DNA from: Lonicera japonica
Taxonomy: Eukaryota > Streptophyta > Magnoliopsida > Dipsacales > Caprifoliaceae
DNA: 64,000 bases
Direction of reading: 5' to 3'
NCBI GenBank assembly: GCA_021464415.1
Contig: CM038465.1
Location: 22,661,839-22,725,838, forward strand
This document shows, piece after piece, positions 46,112 to 58,199 of this stretch. The translations under genes were made by a program, and so were the position numbers. Under the pieces are notes generated by a model that did not search any database, was not told the origin of the DNA, and saw only the letters and a list, made by a program, of their open reading frames with translations. How positions within the stretch are numbered: the first letter of the stretch is position 1; the number at the start of each line of letters is the position of its first letter.

Positions 46112-46774
46112 TGTTGGACAATATTTGTTATAATTTCATTTTGGCAAATATAAATTCGTCATAAAATAATTAACAAAATAGATACGTAAAATAAATATGA
46201 TATAATAAGAAAGAGATCAGAAAACTTATCGAATTTATTGCAATCAAGGTTACTTTTAGACACTATGTCCTTAAGACAATTTTGCCCCCACTATGGTGGT
46301 TACGAACTCTTGGACACTGTCTCCCAGCATACAACGACTGTTGTGTCCTTAAGTATTAAGTATCACTCCAATAAGTACGCTCTGTCAAATCATGATTATT
46401 GTACTCTCATACTGGAGGAAGAATAAAACGGACTTGAGGAATAGAGAGATATGAGACAAGAAAGTTCGATAATAAAAGGTGTAGCGAAATGAGGTTTATA
46501 TAGAAATTCAAGCCACTCTTCGAAAAGGTTGTGACTATTTAAAAAGGATGCGGCTCTTCCAAAAGATATGTTTCTTCATAAAGGACATGTCTTCTTTTAA
46601 AGGCATGTCTCTTCTGAAGGGGTACTTAATTATATTATAAAGTCATGTCTTTTCCCAAAAAACATATTACCCAATTTCCAAAAGACGTGTTCTCTCATAC
46701 CAAGTATCACTTAAAAGTAAATTAATTTTCACTCACATAATTAAATTATTAATATTTGATTAATAATTCCAGCA
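46112..46774 (-). mobile_element. LTR of a third copia-like element (663 bp)
   Basis: Plus-strand ends TGTTGGACAATATTTG ... AATAATTCCAGCA. Just inside, the minus strand reads CACTCATGTGGAGGAT, a polypurine tract, so this is the 3' LTR of an element lying to the right on the minus strand. Copies 1 and 2 of the module continue uninterrupted at this point (caaactcttttt / caaactccttttg), confirming an insertion. The opposite LTR was not found. Confidence 0.7.
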
Positions 46775-47400
46775 ATCCTCCACATGAGTGAAAATGTCAA
46801 AAGGACAAATATATACATATATATATATATCAAAAAGACCAACGAAAATATAGAGCTTGGACTGACAAATGTAAAGTGCAACAGAAGATTGTATGCATCA
46901 GGATAGATAGTCGAATAGCTTAGAATTTTCCTTAGCGAAAGATTATCGAATTTATTAGTGGAATCAGTGGACTAATTTTTTCCTTCAACTGTCAATCATT
47001 TGTGTAAACCATGACAATAGTCTTCACACATAAAACCTTCTTATAACCATCAATTTTCATTGTTGTGTTCATTTTGGCCCTGAATAGCTCCTGGTTTCAA
47101 GAGTGCTTTAGAGAATCTAGCCTTTTTATCAATTCTCATAGAAGTGGCCACTCTTCACACTCACATAGGTGAGTTCTATTAAAAGTATCCTATTATACCC
47201 CACTTAGATTTTTCAAGGCATAAAAGTCATTAAAAGCATAGCTTATCTGTACAACAATGCAAGCAGTACTAAATTGTCATAGGAATGGGTAAAGATAATT
47301 TTCTCCCCAATGCTACTTGCAAAAGACACACAAGATTCATTTTTCCCATTGAACCAAGATCTTGGGATCTCCAATCACTAGGTAAGATGTTTTTACTAAT
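46775..47400 (-). mobile_element. 3' internal region of third copia-like element (no frame)
   Basis: Contains words I recognise from plant retroelement 3' regions (gaatagctcctggtttcaag, agtggccactcttcacactc, cataggtgagttcta). No pol frame remains. The right boundary is unclear. Confidence 0.4.
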
Positions 47401-49559
47401 ATTTTACTACTTTCTAGAAATATCTTATAAAAAAACCCTAATTTTGGGGAAAACGGGGAAAAGGAATGAAAACCTTTGTATTTTGTAATCCGATATTTGG
47501 TTTTATCAAGTCTAATTACTATTGAGAAAAGTTTATCTTTTTTATTTTGAAATTTTGAGATTGATTCAATATTGTCTCATCGGACAACAATATTAGTTAT
47601 TTCGTTTGGTTGATTTTTAGGAAAGATCAGATTTTTATCGAAATTGAACTCTAGAGGAGAAAGTGTCAGAAACATTACATTATATATGGGAAATCGAATG
47701 TATTTGAGTTTAATTCTTAAGTAAGCTTTCTCAGTCTAAATTTTGAAAACTTAGTTTTATTGGGACGATAATGGCCTTACTTCTTCTTATTTTACAAATA
47801 ATTTTATCAGGGTTTTGAAAACAAGTTTAGTCTAAAACTGATAAAATATCAGTAGCTTGACAATAAGTTTATCCAATCAGAAAGTGGACAAAACAACAAA
47901 CATAAAAAGTCTACATCTTTTAAACAATTATAGTAAAATAAGTACTCTATTATATAATTAAATAATGGAAGATACTTTAGTTACCCTCCTGATAATAAAT
48001 ATACGAAAGAGAGAAAATATAATGCAGCAGAGAAAACCTCCGATGGATAACAATTTCTTTCTCCGCATATTTCTGAGAATTCAATTCTAGAATATAATAC
48101 TTTGAGTATCAAGAATGGACTCGAGAGTTCCTCAGAAATCAGATAATATATAAAGCGAACTTGAAGACTCTTGAAAATTAGAAAATCAGAGAGAATAGTA
48201 GGATTTTTGGGGTAAAAATCTTTTCCTTTAATCCATGGGGGTGCAGCCCTATTTATAGTACTTGAACAAGTTTGTCACGCGACAAACCACAACAGTGTTT
48301 ATTTTGTCGTGCGACAAAAGGCCATATATCATGCAACAAAAGGCTGAAGTGAGGTTTCTGACAGACTGATGTGTCAGAAGGTTGTTGGTCTATGTTTGGG
48401 GGGGGGGGGCACGTGCGACAAACTCAATCAGTAAGTCCGTTTGTTGTCCAACAAACCTTCCTGAAGTCGCATGTGAGTTTTAGACTCTCAGTGAACTTTT
48501 TGAGAACTTTTAAGGTTCTCGTGGGGGTCATGAATTGGGTTGTCTACAACTTTGAAAAGGGCATATCCAATTGGTAGAAAATGAAGAAATTTAATATATA
48601 TAAATTATAATCACAGTTGTTAATGTATGGTATGATACTCATCAAATTATTACTGTTTATTTTATACAAAAATGTATTTGTATTGCATTCTCTTATGTGT
48701 TGTAAACTGCCAGTATTCATTTAAAATGCAATCATAGAAAATCTAATGGAGATGCATGTGCCAAAAAGTGGTAGGAACCATTTCATTGTATATGCACGAT
48801 CAACAAAATTTGAGTCTCCCAAAGTACTATAATAAATAGAAGTATAAAACACATACGGTCATGGTGGCACCCATTAAAATGCAGAGCCATTTAGACCAAA
48901 TTGAAATTAACAGCAACATTTAAGCATATCAAAATGTCAAATTGGAAGAGAGAAAGAACTTGCAATTTCCTCCATGCAAGTCTGATATACCAAAGACATC
49001 CCATCCTAGTCACGTGAATCATCTAGCAATCATACTTGAAAAATTGTATCTGACATTAGTGGTCTTGACACCCTTAGGTTTTCCATTATTTGTTGAAGCC
49101 GATTCAATAAGAAAAAAACTTTTTTTGAGTTTAATCAAAAGCCGAAAGTAATGCATAAATTGTTAATTAGAATACATAAATTAAATTTATATGGAAACAA
49201 AACAATTAATTAACAGCCCCACCAACCATATATCACCAAAAAGGTAACGAAAATAGTACGAAAGACAAATTATAATACTAATGATCAAACATTAAATCCT
49301 TCATATTAATAATTGATTATTCTTCTCAATTTATGCACACAGAATAAACTTAATAATTTATAAGGTCAATTACATGAAAAGTAACAAACAACATATTACT
49401 TGCATATAACATATTCCTAAACTGTGGCGATTCAAGTTTATTGTTATATAAAATATGAATGTTAAACATTTTGCAAGTTTTAAACCTAAAGGTAAACAAT
49501 GACCCGCTAAAGGTAAAAAATCATAAACATGATAATGAATGTTATACGACATGCTATGA
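47401..49559. other. Unassigned repeat-like DNA with GTCGCGCGAC-type palindromes
   Basis: No gene. A possible LTR lies around 47,990-48,600, with a TATA-like ctatttatagtac (48250), followed by several TTTGTCRYGCGACAAA-like words (48273-48460). 48,600-49,559 has no recognised feature. Confidence 0.4.
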
Positions 49560-49870
49560 AAACCCACGCTTTCGACGCTCGGCCCCCGCGGCGGCGATTC
49601 CTCCGATTTTCTGGTATTAATTTTTGGGAAATTGTTCGTTTTATTATAAAAAAAAATGGTGACGATTTGCAAAGGAATCAGAGTCGCTAGTTTGTTTTAC
49701 TAAACAAACAAAAGTGTGTGTAAAAGAGAAACATAAATGGATTAAATGACCTCTTAAACACAATTAATGCGAAACCAGTTGATTCAAAGGGTTCGGGGAT
49801 TAAGTTACGAATCGAAAAAGTGTTAGGCACCCCAATTTGCCCTTTCGGTCTCTAAGTAGAATATGCGTGA
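49560..49870 (-). mobile_element. Tat/Ogre-type LTR fragment, minus orientation
   Basis: On the minus strand it reads gagaccgaaagggcaaattg, gtgcctaacac, cgtaacttaatccccgaacc, tttgtttgtttagtaaaaca, aactagcgactctgattcc, the conserved 3' part of the Tat-type LTRs also seen at 52115-52300 and 50705-51000. Confidence 0.7.
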
Positions 49871-50704
49871 AATTATAATCAAACATTTGCATGTTAATTA
49901 ATGTTATCGCGTATCGGTCCATAATTTTAGGAAAAACCGGATTTTGGGGTGGGGATGAAAACCATGTGCTTCTTATTTCACCCTTCGATTTTAGAAATTA
50001 GTGTGTGTGTGATTTGAAAAATGATTTTGATAATGATAGATAGCAAAACAACTGTTTTTGGAAAGATTTAGGGTTTTTCGGAAGCTAATTCGAAGTGGAA
50101 TCTAATATCCAGCAATCCTCGAGATTCGTTCGTCAATAGTGTACCACAGTTTAATAATTTAAACCGGCATTGACAAATCCAATACTCTTATATTGGATAT
50201 TTACGTAAGCACCGCGATTTATAAATTAAACTAGATACAAACGAGTATTGATTTTTTTCGTAAACTAAGACTAATAACACCGAGATTTTATGAAATTAGC
50301 TGATAAAATTATGTTTAAAATGGTTTACAGCTCGCTCTACGCCTTTGGTCTTGAAAACGGGTTTAAATATGAAATATGGACTGATTTTAAGATAAACAAC
50401 AATTTTTATATGCAATTGATCAATTATAACTGATAAAATAAGGGCAGATAAAGAATTAAAGCCGAATTAAAATAAAAATACCTGAGAGCCTTAAAAATAG
50501 TACAATACCATTTATAGCACTGTTCCCGAAGTCCAGAGCTGACTGATGCCTCAAATGGGGTCAGTGCAGGTGTATTTATAGCTGTAGAATAATTAATGGG
50601 CCAGGCTGGAAGTGTGTGTCCGCGGAGAAGGGGAAGGGTTTGTCTACGGACAAAGGGAAGGGTTTGTCTGCGAACAATCCCCTAGTTACACTTCCTACCC
50701 TACT
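49871..50704. other. Spacer between inverted LTR fragments
   Basis: No gene. It probably consists of the diverged 5' parts of the two opposed LTRs; a TATA-like gtatttatagctg lies near 50573. A short tandem (gggaagggtttgtctacgga / gggaagggtttgtctgcgaa) occurs at 50630-50680. Confidence 0.5.
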
Positions 50705-51000
50705 TGGAGACCGAAAGGGCGAATTAGGTGCCTAACACCTTCCCGATTAGTAACTTAATTCCCGAACCATCGAATCAATGGTTTCGTATTAATTGTGTTA
50801 AAGAGGTCGTCTAATTCATAAATGTTCCTCTTTTACACAGACTTTTGTTTGTTTAGTAAAACAAACTAGCGACTCTAATTCTTTTGCAAATCGTCCCTTT
50901 TTCGCTATAATAAAACGAACCATTTTCCAAAATTTAACCAAAAAATTAGAGGAATCACCTTCGAGGGGGCTGGTGTCTAGAGCACGGGTGTGACCTTGTG
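50705..51000 (+). mobile_element. Tat/Ogre-type LTR fragment, plus orientation
   Basis: Reads gagaccgaaagggcgaatta, gtgcctaacaccttcccgat, ttcccgaaccatcg, tttgtttgtttagtaaaac, aactagcgactctaattc. It is the inverted counterpart of 49560-49870 and a diverged relative of the LTR at 51221. Confidence 0.72.
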
Positions 51001-51220
51001 ATACTTGAACATTACAAAAAGTGAGCTAATAATCTACTTGTAACATGTTCTTGGCTCGATAGAATGCCATTTGTAAATCAATTAGCCCATTCAATAGCGT
51101 ATGTATATCGTGGATATAATCCTCATGACTTTTTGAAGCGAAAACATGCATTAAACGCACAACTTATCAAATGCATTACTAAGCTAGAGAACATAATAAA
51201 GTTATTTCCAAAATAGTGGT
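51001..51220. other. Flank of the Tat-type element
   Basis: Unassigned sequence ending in gtggt (51216-51220), the left target duplication of the element that follows. Confidence 0.5.
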
Positions 51221-52379
51221 TGTGAACACCCCAATCCGCGACCCTCGTGTGAACCTAACAAGCATTCTGCATCAAGTCTTGAGTCATCATGCATACAAGA
51301 GACCATTAGGAAAAGGCCTGTTTTTCGAGCGCATTAGGAAAAGACCTGTTTTTCGACCGCACGGTTGGCTCCCAACCGTACGGTTGGCTCCGAGCCGTCG
51401 CGAGCCGCAAGCCCTAGCCGCACAGTCACCTCCTAGCCGCACTGTTGGCTCCAAGCCGCACGCCCTAGCCGCACCCCCTGCGGCTACCCCCTGCGGCTGG
51501 CTTCTTTTGGCGCCTTTTTTTGGCGGGATTTTCCCTATAAATAGGACCCTTGGTCTGTCATTCTAAGGCATCAACACTCAATAGTGTTTTTAGTAAGTAG
51601 AAACTCTGTCAAAATCTTTAGAGAGTCATTTTAGAGAAATTCTGAGAGAGAAAGTTCTAGAGAGAGAAAATCTAAAGAGAGAAAGTTCTAGAGAGAGAAG
51701 GAAGCAAGCAAGGCAACAAGGCAAGGCTCTCATTTCTTCTTCAAGCGCGTCAGGTACGTCTTTCTGCCACTCTACTAATTTCAATATCGCATTTAAGTAT
51801 TTATTTTTAATACAGAAAATTAGATAACTTGCAAAGAACTCCATTGCTTTCAAAATAAATCCTTTCTAAACTTTACAAGAAAACTAAAACCTGTTTTGAC
51901 ACGTTTTCAAAACAAACAAAAATACAAAAACAGTTTCCAAAGAAAGGAACTACGAGACTCTGATTTCATTCTACGAATGAATACGTAGGCGCTCGCAAAG
52001 CTCGAGTCTGATTTCAAAATATTGCTTTAATCCAAATTTATCCGAAAAGGACTATTTTGAAACTATTCGAACTACTTGCAAGATATCTAAAAAGGGAATT
52101 AGATACATGATCCATTAAGAGACCGAAAGGGCGAATTGGGTGCCTAACACCTTCCCAATTCGTAACGTAGTTCCCGAACCCTAGCAAAGTCAATTTTCAA
52201 AATAAATCTCTGGTTTCAAACGTATGAAAGATAGTTCGTTTTTGAATTATCCTTCGTACGATCTTTTGTTTGTTTTCTTGTAAAACAAACTGGCGACTCT
52301 ACAAAAATACGTTTTCAAATCAAACCGAGAACGAGGACCTCATTTTCTTCTACGGGTCGCGGGGGTCCGGATTCTCACA
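51221..52379 (+). repeat. 5' LTR of Tat-type element (1,159 bp)
   Basis: Contains a GC-rich block with repeated ccgcacggttggctcc words (51358-51500), TATA box tataaata (51536-51543) about 300 bp into the LTR, purine-rich tagagagagaaa repeats, and the conserved gagaccgaaagggcgaattg/gtgcctaacacc block near 52120. Relative to the 3' LTR it has lost the cttcgcttactaggacg segment. Confidence 0.93.
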
Positions 52380-53411
52380 GTGGCGACTCTGCTGGGGATG
52401 TCGAGAACTAAGCTCTAATATAATGGTTCATATATTTAATTTCTATTATTTATTAGATATAGGTCTTGTAAGCCTTGGTCCTAGGATAACATAGAAGCGA
52501 TCTAGGTGGATACCCTGATGCCTTTATTTGCTAATTATGTGAGGAAAATCTTTTTCATAATTAAAATTGTGTAAATTACAGTAACAAACCCTAAACATTG
52601 ATCAATAATGAACAGCCAGATTGTTATTTCGCACGCACTCACGTCCTATCATGCATTTTTGCAAGTGTGAATTTACCCTATTAACCTCGGGACCAGAGTC
52701 GTGACTAGGCCGTGGACTTGCGGGTCTGCACTAGCCAAAAGCGCCTGGGACCACTCTCCTTGGCCAAGTACTTACCGAGGTATATAGAGTGACGAGAACA
52801 CTCACGTACCCGGGATGTATATCAAAAGGTCCTTACACGTACCTGCGCTCTTGAGGTATATCGTAAGACCTGCCAAATAGGAGGGAGCCTTAAACCTTAC
52901 CCTCTTCAGCCACGCTTGCATATAAGAGAGTCAGCTTAGAACACAAGACTTTCTGCATGATTTTAATGACCGACAGTCGTGAGAATCTAGTGTGCGAAAG
53001 CCCTGATTCCATGAACAAAGCAACTAATGAGGAGAGATCTTCCCGTGTTTTCAAATGATTTTTCAGAAAGCTCTTTTCAAAATGATTTTCCAAAACTATA
53101 GACGGTCAGGGAACCCATGGAATTCTATTCCTACCCTACCACTATACGGGGCTCTCAAGTTGTTGCCGTTTGTCTGCTTTTGATCTCACCTAAAGGAAAA
53201 CTTTTTGTGTGTTTAGCGTCTTCCCGATCGATGTATTTCTGGGAATCTGGCAAGTATTAAGAGTTTATATTTTCTTTTGTTTCCGGGAAATATTTTATAC
53301 ACATCGGGATTTGTCCTTTTCTCCTTCGGAAGACTTATATTCGATCTGGCTTCCATTTGGGCCGGAAGAGATAGCGCTGGTAGATTGGTTCGACCGGATA
53401 CAACAGCTAAT
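52380..53411 (+). other. 5' leader of the Tat-type element with primer-binding site
   Basis: TGGCGACTCTGCTGGGGA at 52381-52398 is the primer-binding site. The rest is a long leader without a convincing frame, as is usual upstream of Tat/Ogre gag. An upstream in-frame ATG at 53277 precedes the chosen gag start. Confidence 0.75.
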
Positions 53412-55115
53412 ATGGAACACCAACCGCCACAGACTTTGAATAGGGTCACTGGAAACTCTTTCACTGCAGTGGATCTGCCACCGGGTCCTTCCTACCGAAA
53501 TCAAAGGGTGTCTCAGCAGAATATTAATCGGGGAATGCCACCAGGGCATACTTCTGTGGATCCAACAAACACTGTATTAGGGTCAGACACTGTAACCATA
53601 CCAACCCCGGAAGAGAAGTACCGAATGCTTGTGGACATTAGCAAGAGCCTAGCATTGCTAGTAGATGATCAACGAACCGCCAAGGCTCGGTTGGAGGAGA
53701 TAGACAGAGGTCGACGGGTTATGAATGAGCTAACAAAAGGGACACCGCCTGCACCACCTATGCCACCATCTATTCATGGTCAACCAGTTGTGAATGAGCC
53801 AATAAAAGAGGCCCCGCTTGTACCATCCGCGCCACTATCTGTTCATTCCGATATTCCAACTCCTATTGAACCACATACTCCACATAAGCGACCTGATCTG
53901 ATTGAGAATTGGCTACACCAAGAAGTCCCACCTGAAGCATCCCAACATGCTCAACAATGGCAACCACCACATCATCCTTATCATGATCCATACTACGACC
54001 CTATTCCGCATCCTGTGAGTATGCAGGGTGATGCCATTCTTCCACAAGAGGTGATTTCGGAAAGGAATAAGGCTTTAGATGAGCTTAAGGAACAATTGAA
54101 AGCCTTAACCCAGAAGGTAGCCGAGGGATCAAATGACCTGACACAGTTCCAGAGCTATAATCTATACCCAGAAGCCCATTATCCTGTTGGGTTTAAGATG
54201 CCTGCAATAGAGAAATTCAAAGGAACAACGCCACCAGAGTTGCACTTAAAATCTTATGTACGAGCAATGAAGGTCTACGATATAGGTGAGGCTGAGTTAG
54301 CTAACTCTTTTCATTTATCTCTAGCCGGTCCAGCCCAAATTTGGTTCCTGGGATTAGAGAAACATCGGGTGCAGTCATGGACCAGTATTGTGAATGAGTT
54401 TATTGCCCAATACAAGACAAACGAGGAATTAAAGATCACTCGCAAGCATCTTGAAATGACAAAGCAGAAAGATGATGAAAGTTTGAGTGAATTTGTCACA
54501 AGGTGGAGGGCCCTCGCTGCGCAAATGGTGGAACGAATGGATGAAGAGGAGCAATTGGGAATGATCGTCAAGAATCTGAAAGCAGAAATTCGAAATAAGA
54601 TGGGTCACCAGTTTTTTGGCCTCTTCAAAGCCTTTTTGCACGTGGGAAATGAGATAGAAGAAGAATTGGCTAACCAAGCTGAAGCAACAAAGCTAAGTGA
54701 ACAATACAAGAAAGCTTCAACCCCGGCTGCAAACCAGATTTCGTCATACAACCCTTTTGTTCAGAGCAATATTGACTACTCTGCCAATCCTTTCGCCACA
54801 GTCACCAACATTTCTCCTTTAGCATACCAGGATTACAGCAACAATAGGGGGGTAAACCGAGTCAGACACATGAAAAGGAATTTCTCACAACTGCCAGGTC
54901 CATTAAGCAAGGTATACAAGGAGCTGAAGGATGTAGGAATGATCTATCTGATGAACCCACGACCGATACCCAATCCAGTCCCCACTAATTGGAACCTCAA
55001 TGAAACATGCGAATACCATCAGAATGTGGGACACACAACTGACAATTGCATGGCTCTTCGGCATGCTATTCAGGACCTTATCCAAGCAGGAAAGATACCA
55101 GATCCGTCTCCTTAA
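53412..55115 (+). CDS. Gag protein of Tat/Ogre-type retrotransposon (567 aa)
   Basis: The frame opens at 53277, but ATG 53412 (MEHQPPQTLNRVTGNSFTAV) is preferred because the upstream 45 residues are hydrophobic and unlike gag. Residues about 70-110 form a short helical region; a Pro/His-rich linker follows (HHPYHDPYYDPIPHPV). The retrotransposon gag domain begins near MPAIEKFKGTTPPELHLKSY, with LAGPAQIWFLGL, FIAQYKTN and ESLSEFVTRWRALAAQM. Near the C-terminus is a knuckle-like CEYHQNVGHTTDNC followed by ALRHAIQDLIQAGKI, typical of Tat/Ogre gag. It ends PDPSP with TAA and has no stop or frameshift. Gag would form the virus-like particle. Its intactness next to a missing pol suggests it is retained for mobilisation in trans. 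Confidence 0.88.
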   Translation: MEHQPPQTLNRVTGNSFTAVDLPPGPSYRNQRVSQQNINRGMPPGHTSVDPTNTVLGSDTVTIPTPEEKYRMLVDISKSLALLVDDQRTAKARLEEIDRGRRVMNELTKGTPPAPPMPPSIHGQPVVNEPIKEAPLVPSAPLSVHSDIPTPIEPHTPHKRPDLIENWLHQEVPPEASQHAQQWQPPHHPYHDPYYDPIPHPVSMQGDAILPQEVISERNKALDELKEQLKALTQKVAEGSNDLTQFQSYNLYPEAHYPVGFKMPAIEKFKGTTPPELHLKSYVRAMKVYDIGEAELANSFHLSLAGPAQIWFLGLEKHRVQSWTSIVNEFIAQYKTNEELKITRKHLEMTKQKDDESLSEFVTRWRALAAQMVERMDEEEQLGMIVKNLKAEIRNKMGHQFFGLFKAFLHVGNEIEEELANQAEATKLSEQYKKASTPAANQISSYNPFVQSNIDYSANPFATVTNISPLAYQDYSNNRGVNRVRHMKRNFSQLPGPLSKVYKELKDVGMIYLMNPRPIPNPVPTNWNLNETCEYHQNVGHTTDNCMALRHAIQDLIQAGKIPDPSP

Positions 55116-58100
55116 AACCATCCGTGATTAAAGATTGGTAGCTAGAAATTGAAGATTTATAACCAGTGTTTGAGAATTTGAAAAACAGTGATGAAGGATT
55201 TGTCATTTGTAAACCATGAACTACGATGACCTGAGCCCCATATTGGATTTTTTGGAATGTTAGGATATTGGGGAACGTAGGCAACCTGAGAAGTGACATC
55301 AGGCCCGGTCTATTCTAATAAACCAATCTCTTTCACCCACAATAAGATGATGAGGAATTAGAAGAATAGTCCATTTAAAGGCACAAGTCAGCTCGAGGAA
55401 CAATGAAGGATTTGTAAAGAGAAGTTCATATGGTAAGGTGTGGACAAAAGGACAAATCTTGATAAAGATCTCGAGAAAATTTGTTTTAAGATTTCTCTCA
55501 ACCGAAACAAAATAAAATGTTAATTGTCCTTTATAAATTGCCAGATTCTCGGAAAGAACGATATTTGCATTTGCATTTGCATGGGTCTGGGGCTAAATTG
55601 CGCATAAAGCATATTATATAATAACCAATACTTTCATGAATAAAATACACATTACAAAGCGTTAACATTTTCATGAAATAATATATAAAAATAAGCTTCA
55701 AAACGCCCATACTACATAAATATAATGATTCCAAAGAACTTTTTTCAAAAAAAAAAACCTGACACATAAAGGGTACGGGGGGCAGTATGAATTACTCTTG
55801 AGGCAGAAGAACCCAATGAAGATACTTGAGTTGCAAGGTTTCGAGTAAGATTGAAACTCCAAAGGAGATTGCAAAAGAGGGAGCTGATCACTTTAAATAT
55901 GCATTGGAAAAGAAGGTTTCAAATGAGATTAAAGCTCTGAGTGAAGTTACAACATGGGATAAGGACCACTCTAAGGTTTATGGGGAAGATTTAAAGGCTG
56001 ATACTTTGACGGATCAATATCAAAACTCTGAATGTGACTGAACAATAGGGTAAAGACAATTCTAAATATGGGGTGGAAGATCCAATATGGGTACTTTGAC
56101 GGAATGGCATCTTCAAGGACTCATCTCATATTCTCATCCAAAGGCGGATGCTTTGATGAAATAGTATCTCTAGAAGGCTTGTCTTTCATCCTCACCCGGC
56201 CAGTCGCACAGGCAACAACAATTGATCCAGCCCAGACTGATGTAACCAAAGATACATTGAATAAAGCTAGACCACATGGAGAAGCTCGTGTTGAAGTGGA
56301 ATGATGATCGGTCATGTAAAGATATCCTTGGACATCATTTTTTCTCATTAGCCTTGCGAAGTGAATGAATCATAGTCATCAAGATGTGGAGTAATCCAAT
56401 CAAACCAAAACGTGTTGTCCGTCCAGGATGAAGCTTTTCACTGAGGGTAGATGTACAGCCCAATTGATACATCTGAAGCCTTGAAAGGTAAACAAGTCGT
56501 AGTCATCAAGATGCGGAATAACCTAATCAAACTAGAATGCGTCGCACGGATGAAGTCTCTCACAGAGGGTAGAAGTACATTCCATAATTCAGTGGTAATT
56601 TGGAGAATATCCAGCATCGATTGAATTCTAAGATGGGGGCGCATGTGTTATTTTCGTATAAAAATTGAGGGTATTTTAAACCTGGGGTGATATTAAAATC
56701 TGAAAAACTTTACAAAAATATTTTCATAAATCAAAATTGCGCAAAAGGCCACCAGACCCACCACATTGCATGCATGTCTCATGCTTTCTGGCATAAATGA
56801 CATATTCACATCATTTTCTCTAAACGAGAAATTTGAATTAAAACGTACCCGTATGCGTCGGCGAATCTTGTGTGCCAAAGGCTCCATTGTACACCACGAA
56901 TGACCTTCCCATAAAGGCCAAAGTGCTATCTGATGATACATCAATCTTCATCAAAACCGTTCAACCTCAGGGGGTCTCTCAAAATCCACACATACCCATT
57001 CGTCATCAAGAAAGGTGCATCATACAGAAACGGTCATAACTGATCATCAGGAAATATATGACCAACTGGATCGCTAGAGAGTAAGTATGCGAGCAAGAAA
57101 AATGATATGCTAGAAAGAGAATGAAAAGTTTGAAAGTTTAAATGGAAAAAAGGTTCCATTTTTGTTGCCCAGCTCACAGTGTCGTTTGGCCACTTGTTGT
57201 ATGACAAGTTCCTTGTCACACAACAAGTGGGGGGTAATCCCAAACGACAAAACCAACGAAGTTTTGACAAAAATTTTGCAAAATTGACTCCTTGGACGTC
57301 TGAAAGACTTTCTGGTTAGTTTTCTAAGATAAACAGACTGAGAATCACTAACACATGCACGACGAAGTAAGATACAAAGCCCAAAAGCTGAATTTTGAGA
57401 TCTGTGGTGGAGCCGAGCTTTGAGGAATGATCAGTCCTAGACACAGTTCAAATCTGGCAAAAGAAGAAGGTGTAAAAGAGGAATCGGGTACAAGAAAAAA
57501 TTGAAAAAGTAGAAAAGGGGAAAATCCCGTTGGTCCAAGTGAGGAAAGTGAGAAAAACAGAAAAAAGGAAAGATCGACAGGGAGAGCCACACTAAGAGTG
57601 ACAGCTGTGCCAAAAGGCAGAGGGCTACGTCTTAGGTGAGTAAGGCTCCTGTTTGAAAAAAAAAAAAAGGAGATCCGAAAGCCAAAACAATGGGCCGGAT
57701 AATCAAAAAGAGGGAGAAATAAGGGCATCAAAAAACAGAAAATGATGCGGACCAGCACCTTCCTCTAATAAGTCAGAGGGTAACTGGAGAAGGAACTGAG
57801 ATTTTCAGAAGAGCTTTATCCCCATGTTCAAAAAAATAAAGCCAGAGGGTAGAGTTGAGAACTGAGTCCACCACTACGCACGAAAGTCTGAGATTCAAAA
57901 AGAACCAACCCAATTTCTTGATGACAGCAGAAGAGTCAAAACGAGGGTAAGAACAGGTTTTGAAAAGGCAACACTTGAACTTTTCATATTCTCTTTAGCA
58001 TAATTTTCTTGCCACAAGATGAGTAGGCATATGTGATCAACGGCTAAAAGCAGAGGCAACGCAAGGAGAAGCGTCGAAGGATAAGAGAAAATATGGACAA

Positions 58101-58199
58101 ATATCCTCAAGAACATGTCTCGAATTATGTGATGTGACATAAAGTTGATGGAGTAATATGATTCTGAAGAAAACCCTATTGACGGAGTCAATCCTAACC
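55116..58199 (+). other. Pol-less internal region of the Tat-type element
   Basis: No protease, reverse transcriptase or integrase motif in any frame. Weak internal repetition includes two blocks with gaatgaatcatagtcatcaa/gtaaacaagtcgtagtcatcaa near 56360 and 56490. A nested inverted repeat occurs at 57181-57248. Open frames here (for example 57348-57758 minus) are low-complexity and unconvincing. Confidence 0.75.
57181..57248. repeat. Nested inverted repeat (hairpin)
   Basis: Inner arms CCACTTGTTGTATGACAAG (57190-57208) and CTTGTCACACAACAAGTGG (57212-57230) pair with one mismatch around a 3-nt loop; outer arms gtcgtttgg (57181-57189) and ccaaacgac (57240-57248) pair perfectly. Confidence 0.9.

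Noticed and set aside
51216..51566. 116-codon Pro/Ala/Arg-rich frame
   Set aside because: It translates the GC-rich repeat block of the Tat-type LTR, and is duplicated in the other LTR at 59393-59719.
57348..57758. 136-codon Phe/Ser/Leu-rich frame on the minus strand
   Set aside because: Low-complexity composition from purine-rich DNA on the plus strand in a non-coding retroelement region.
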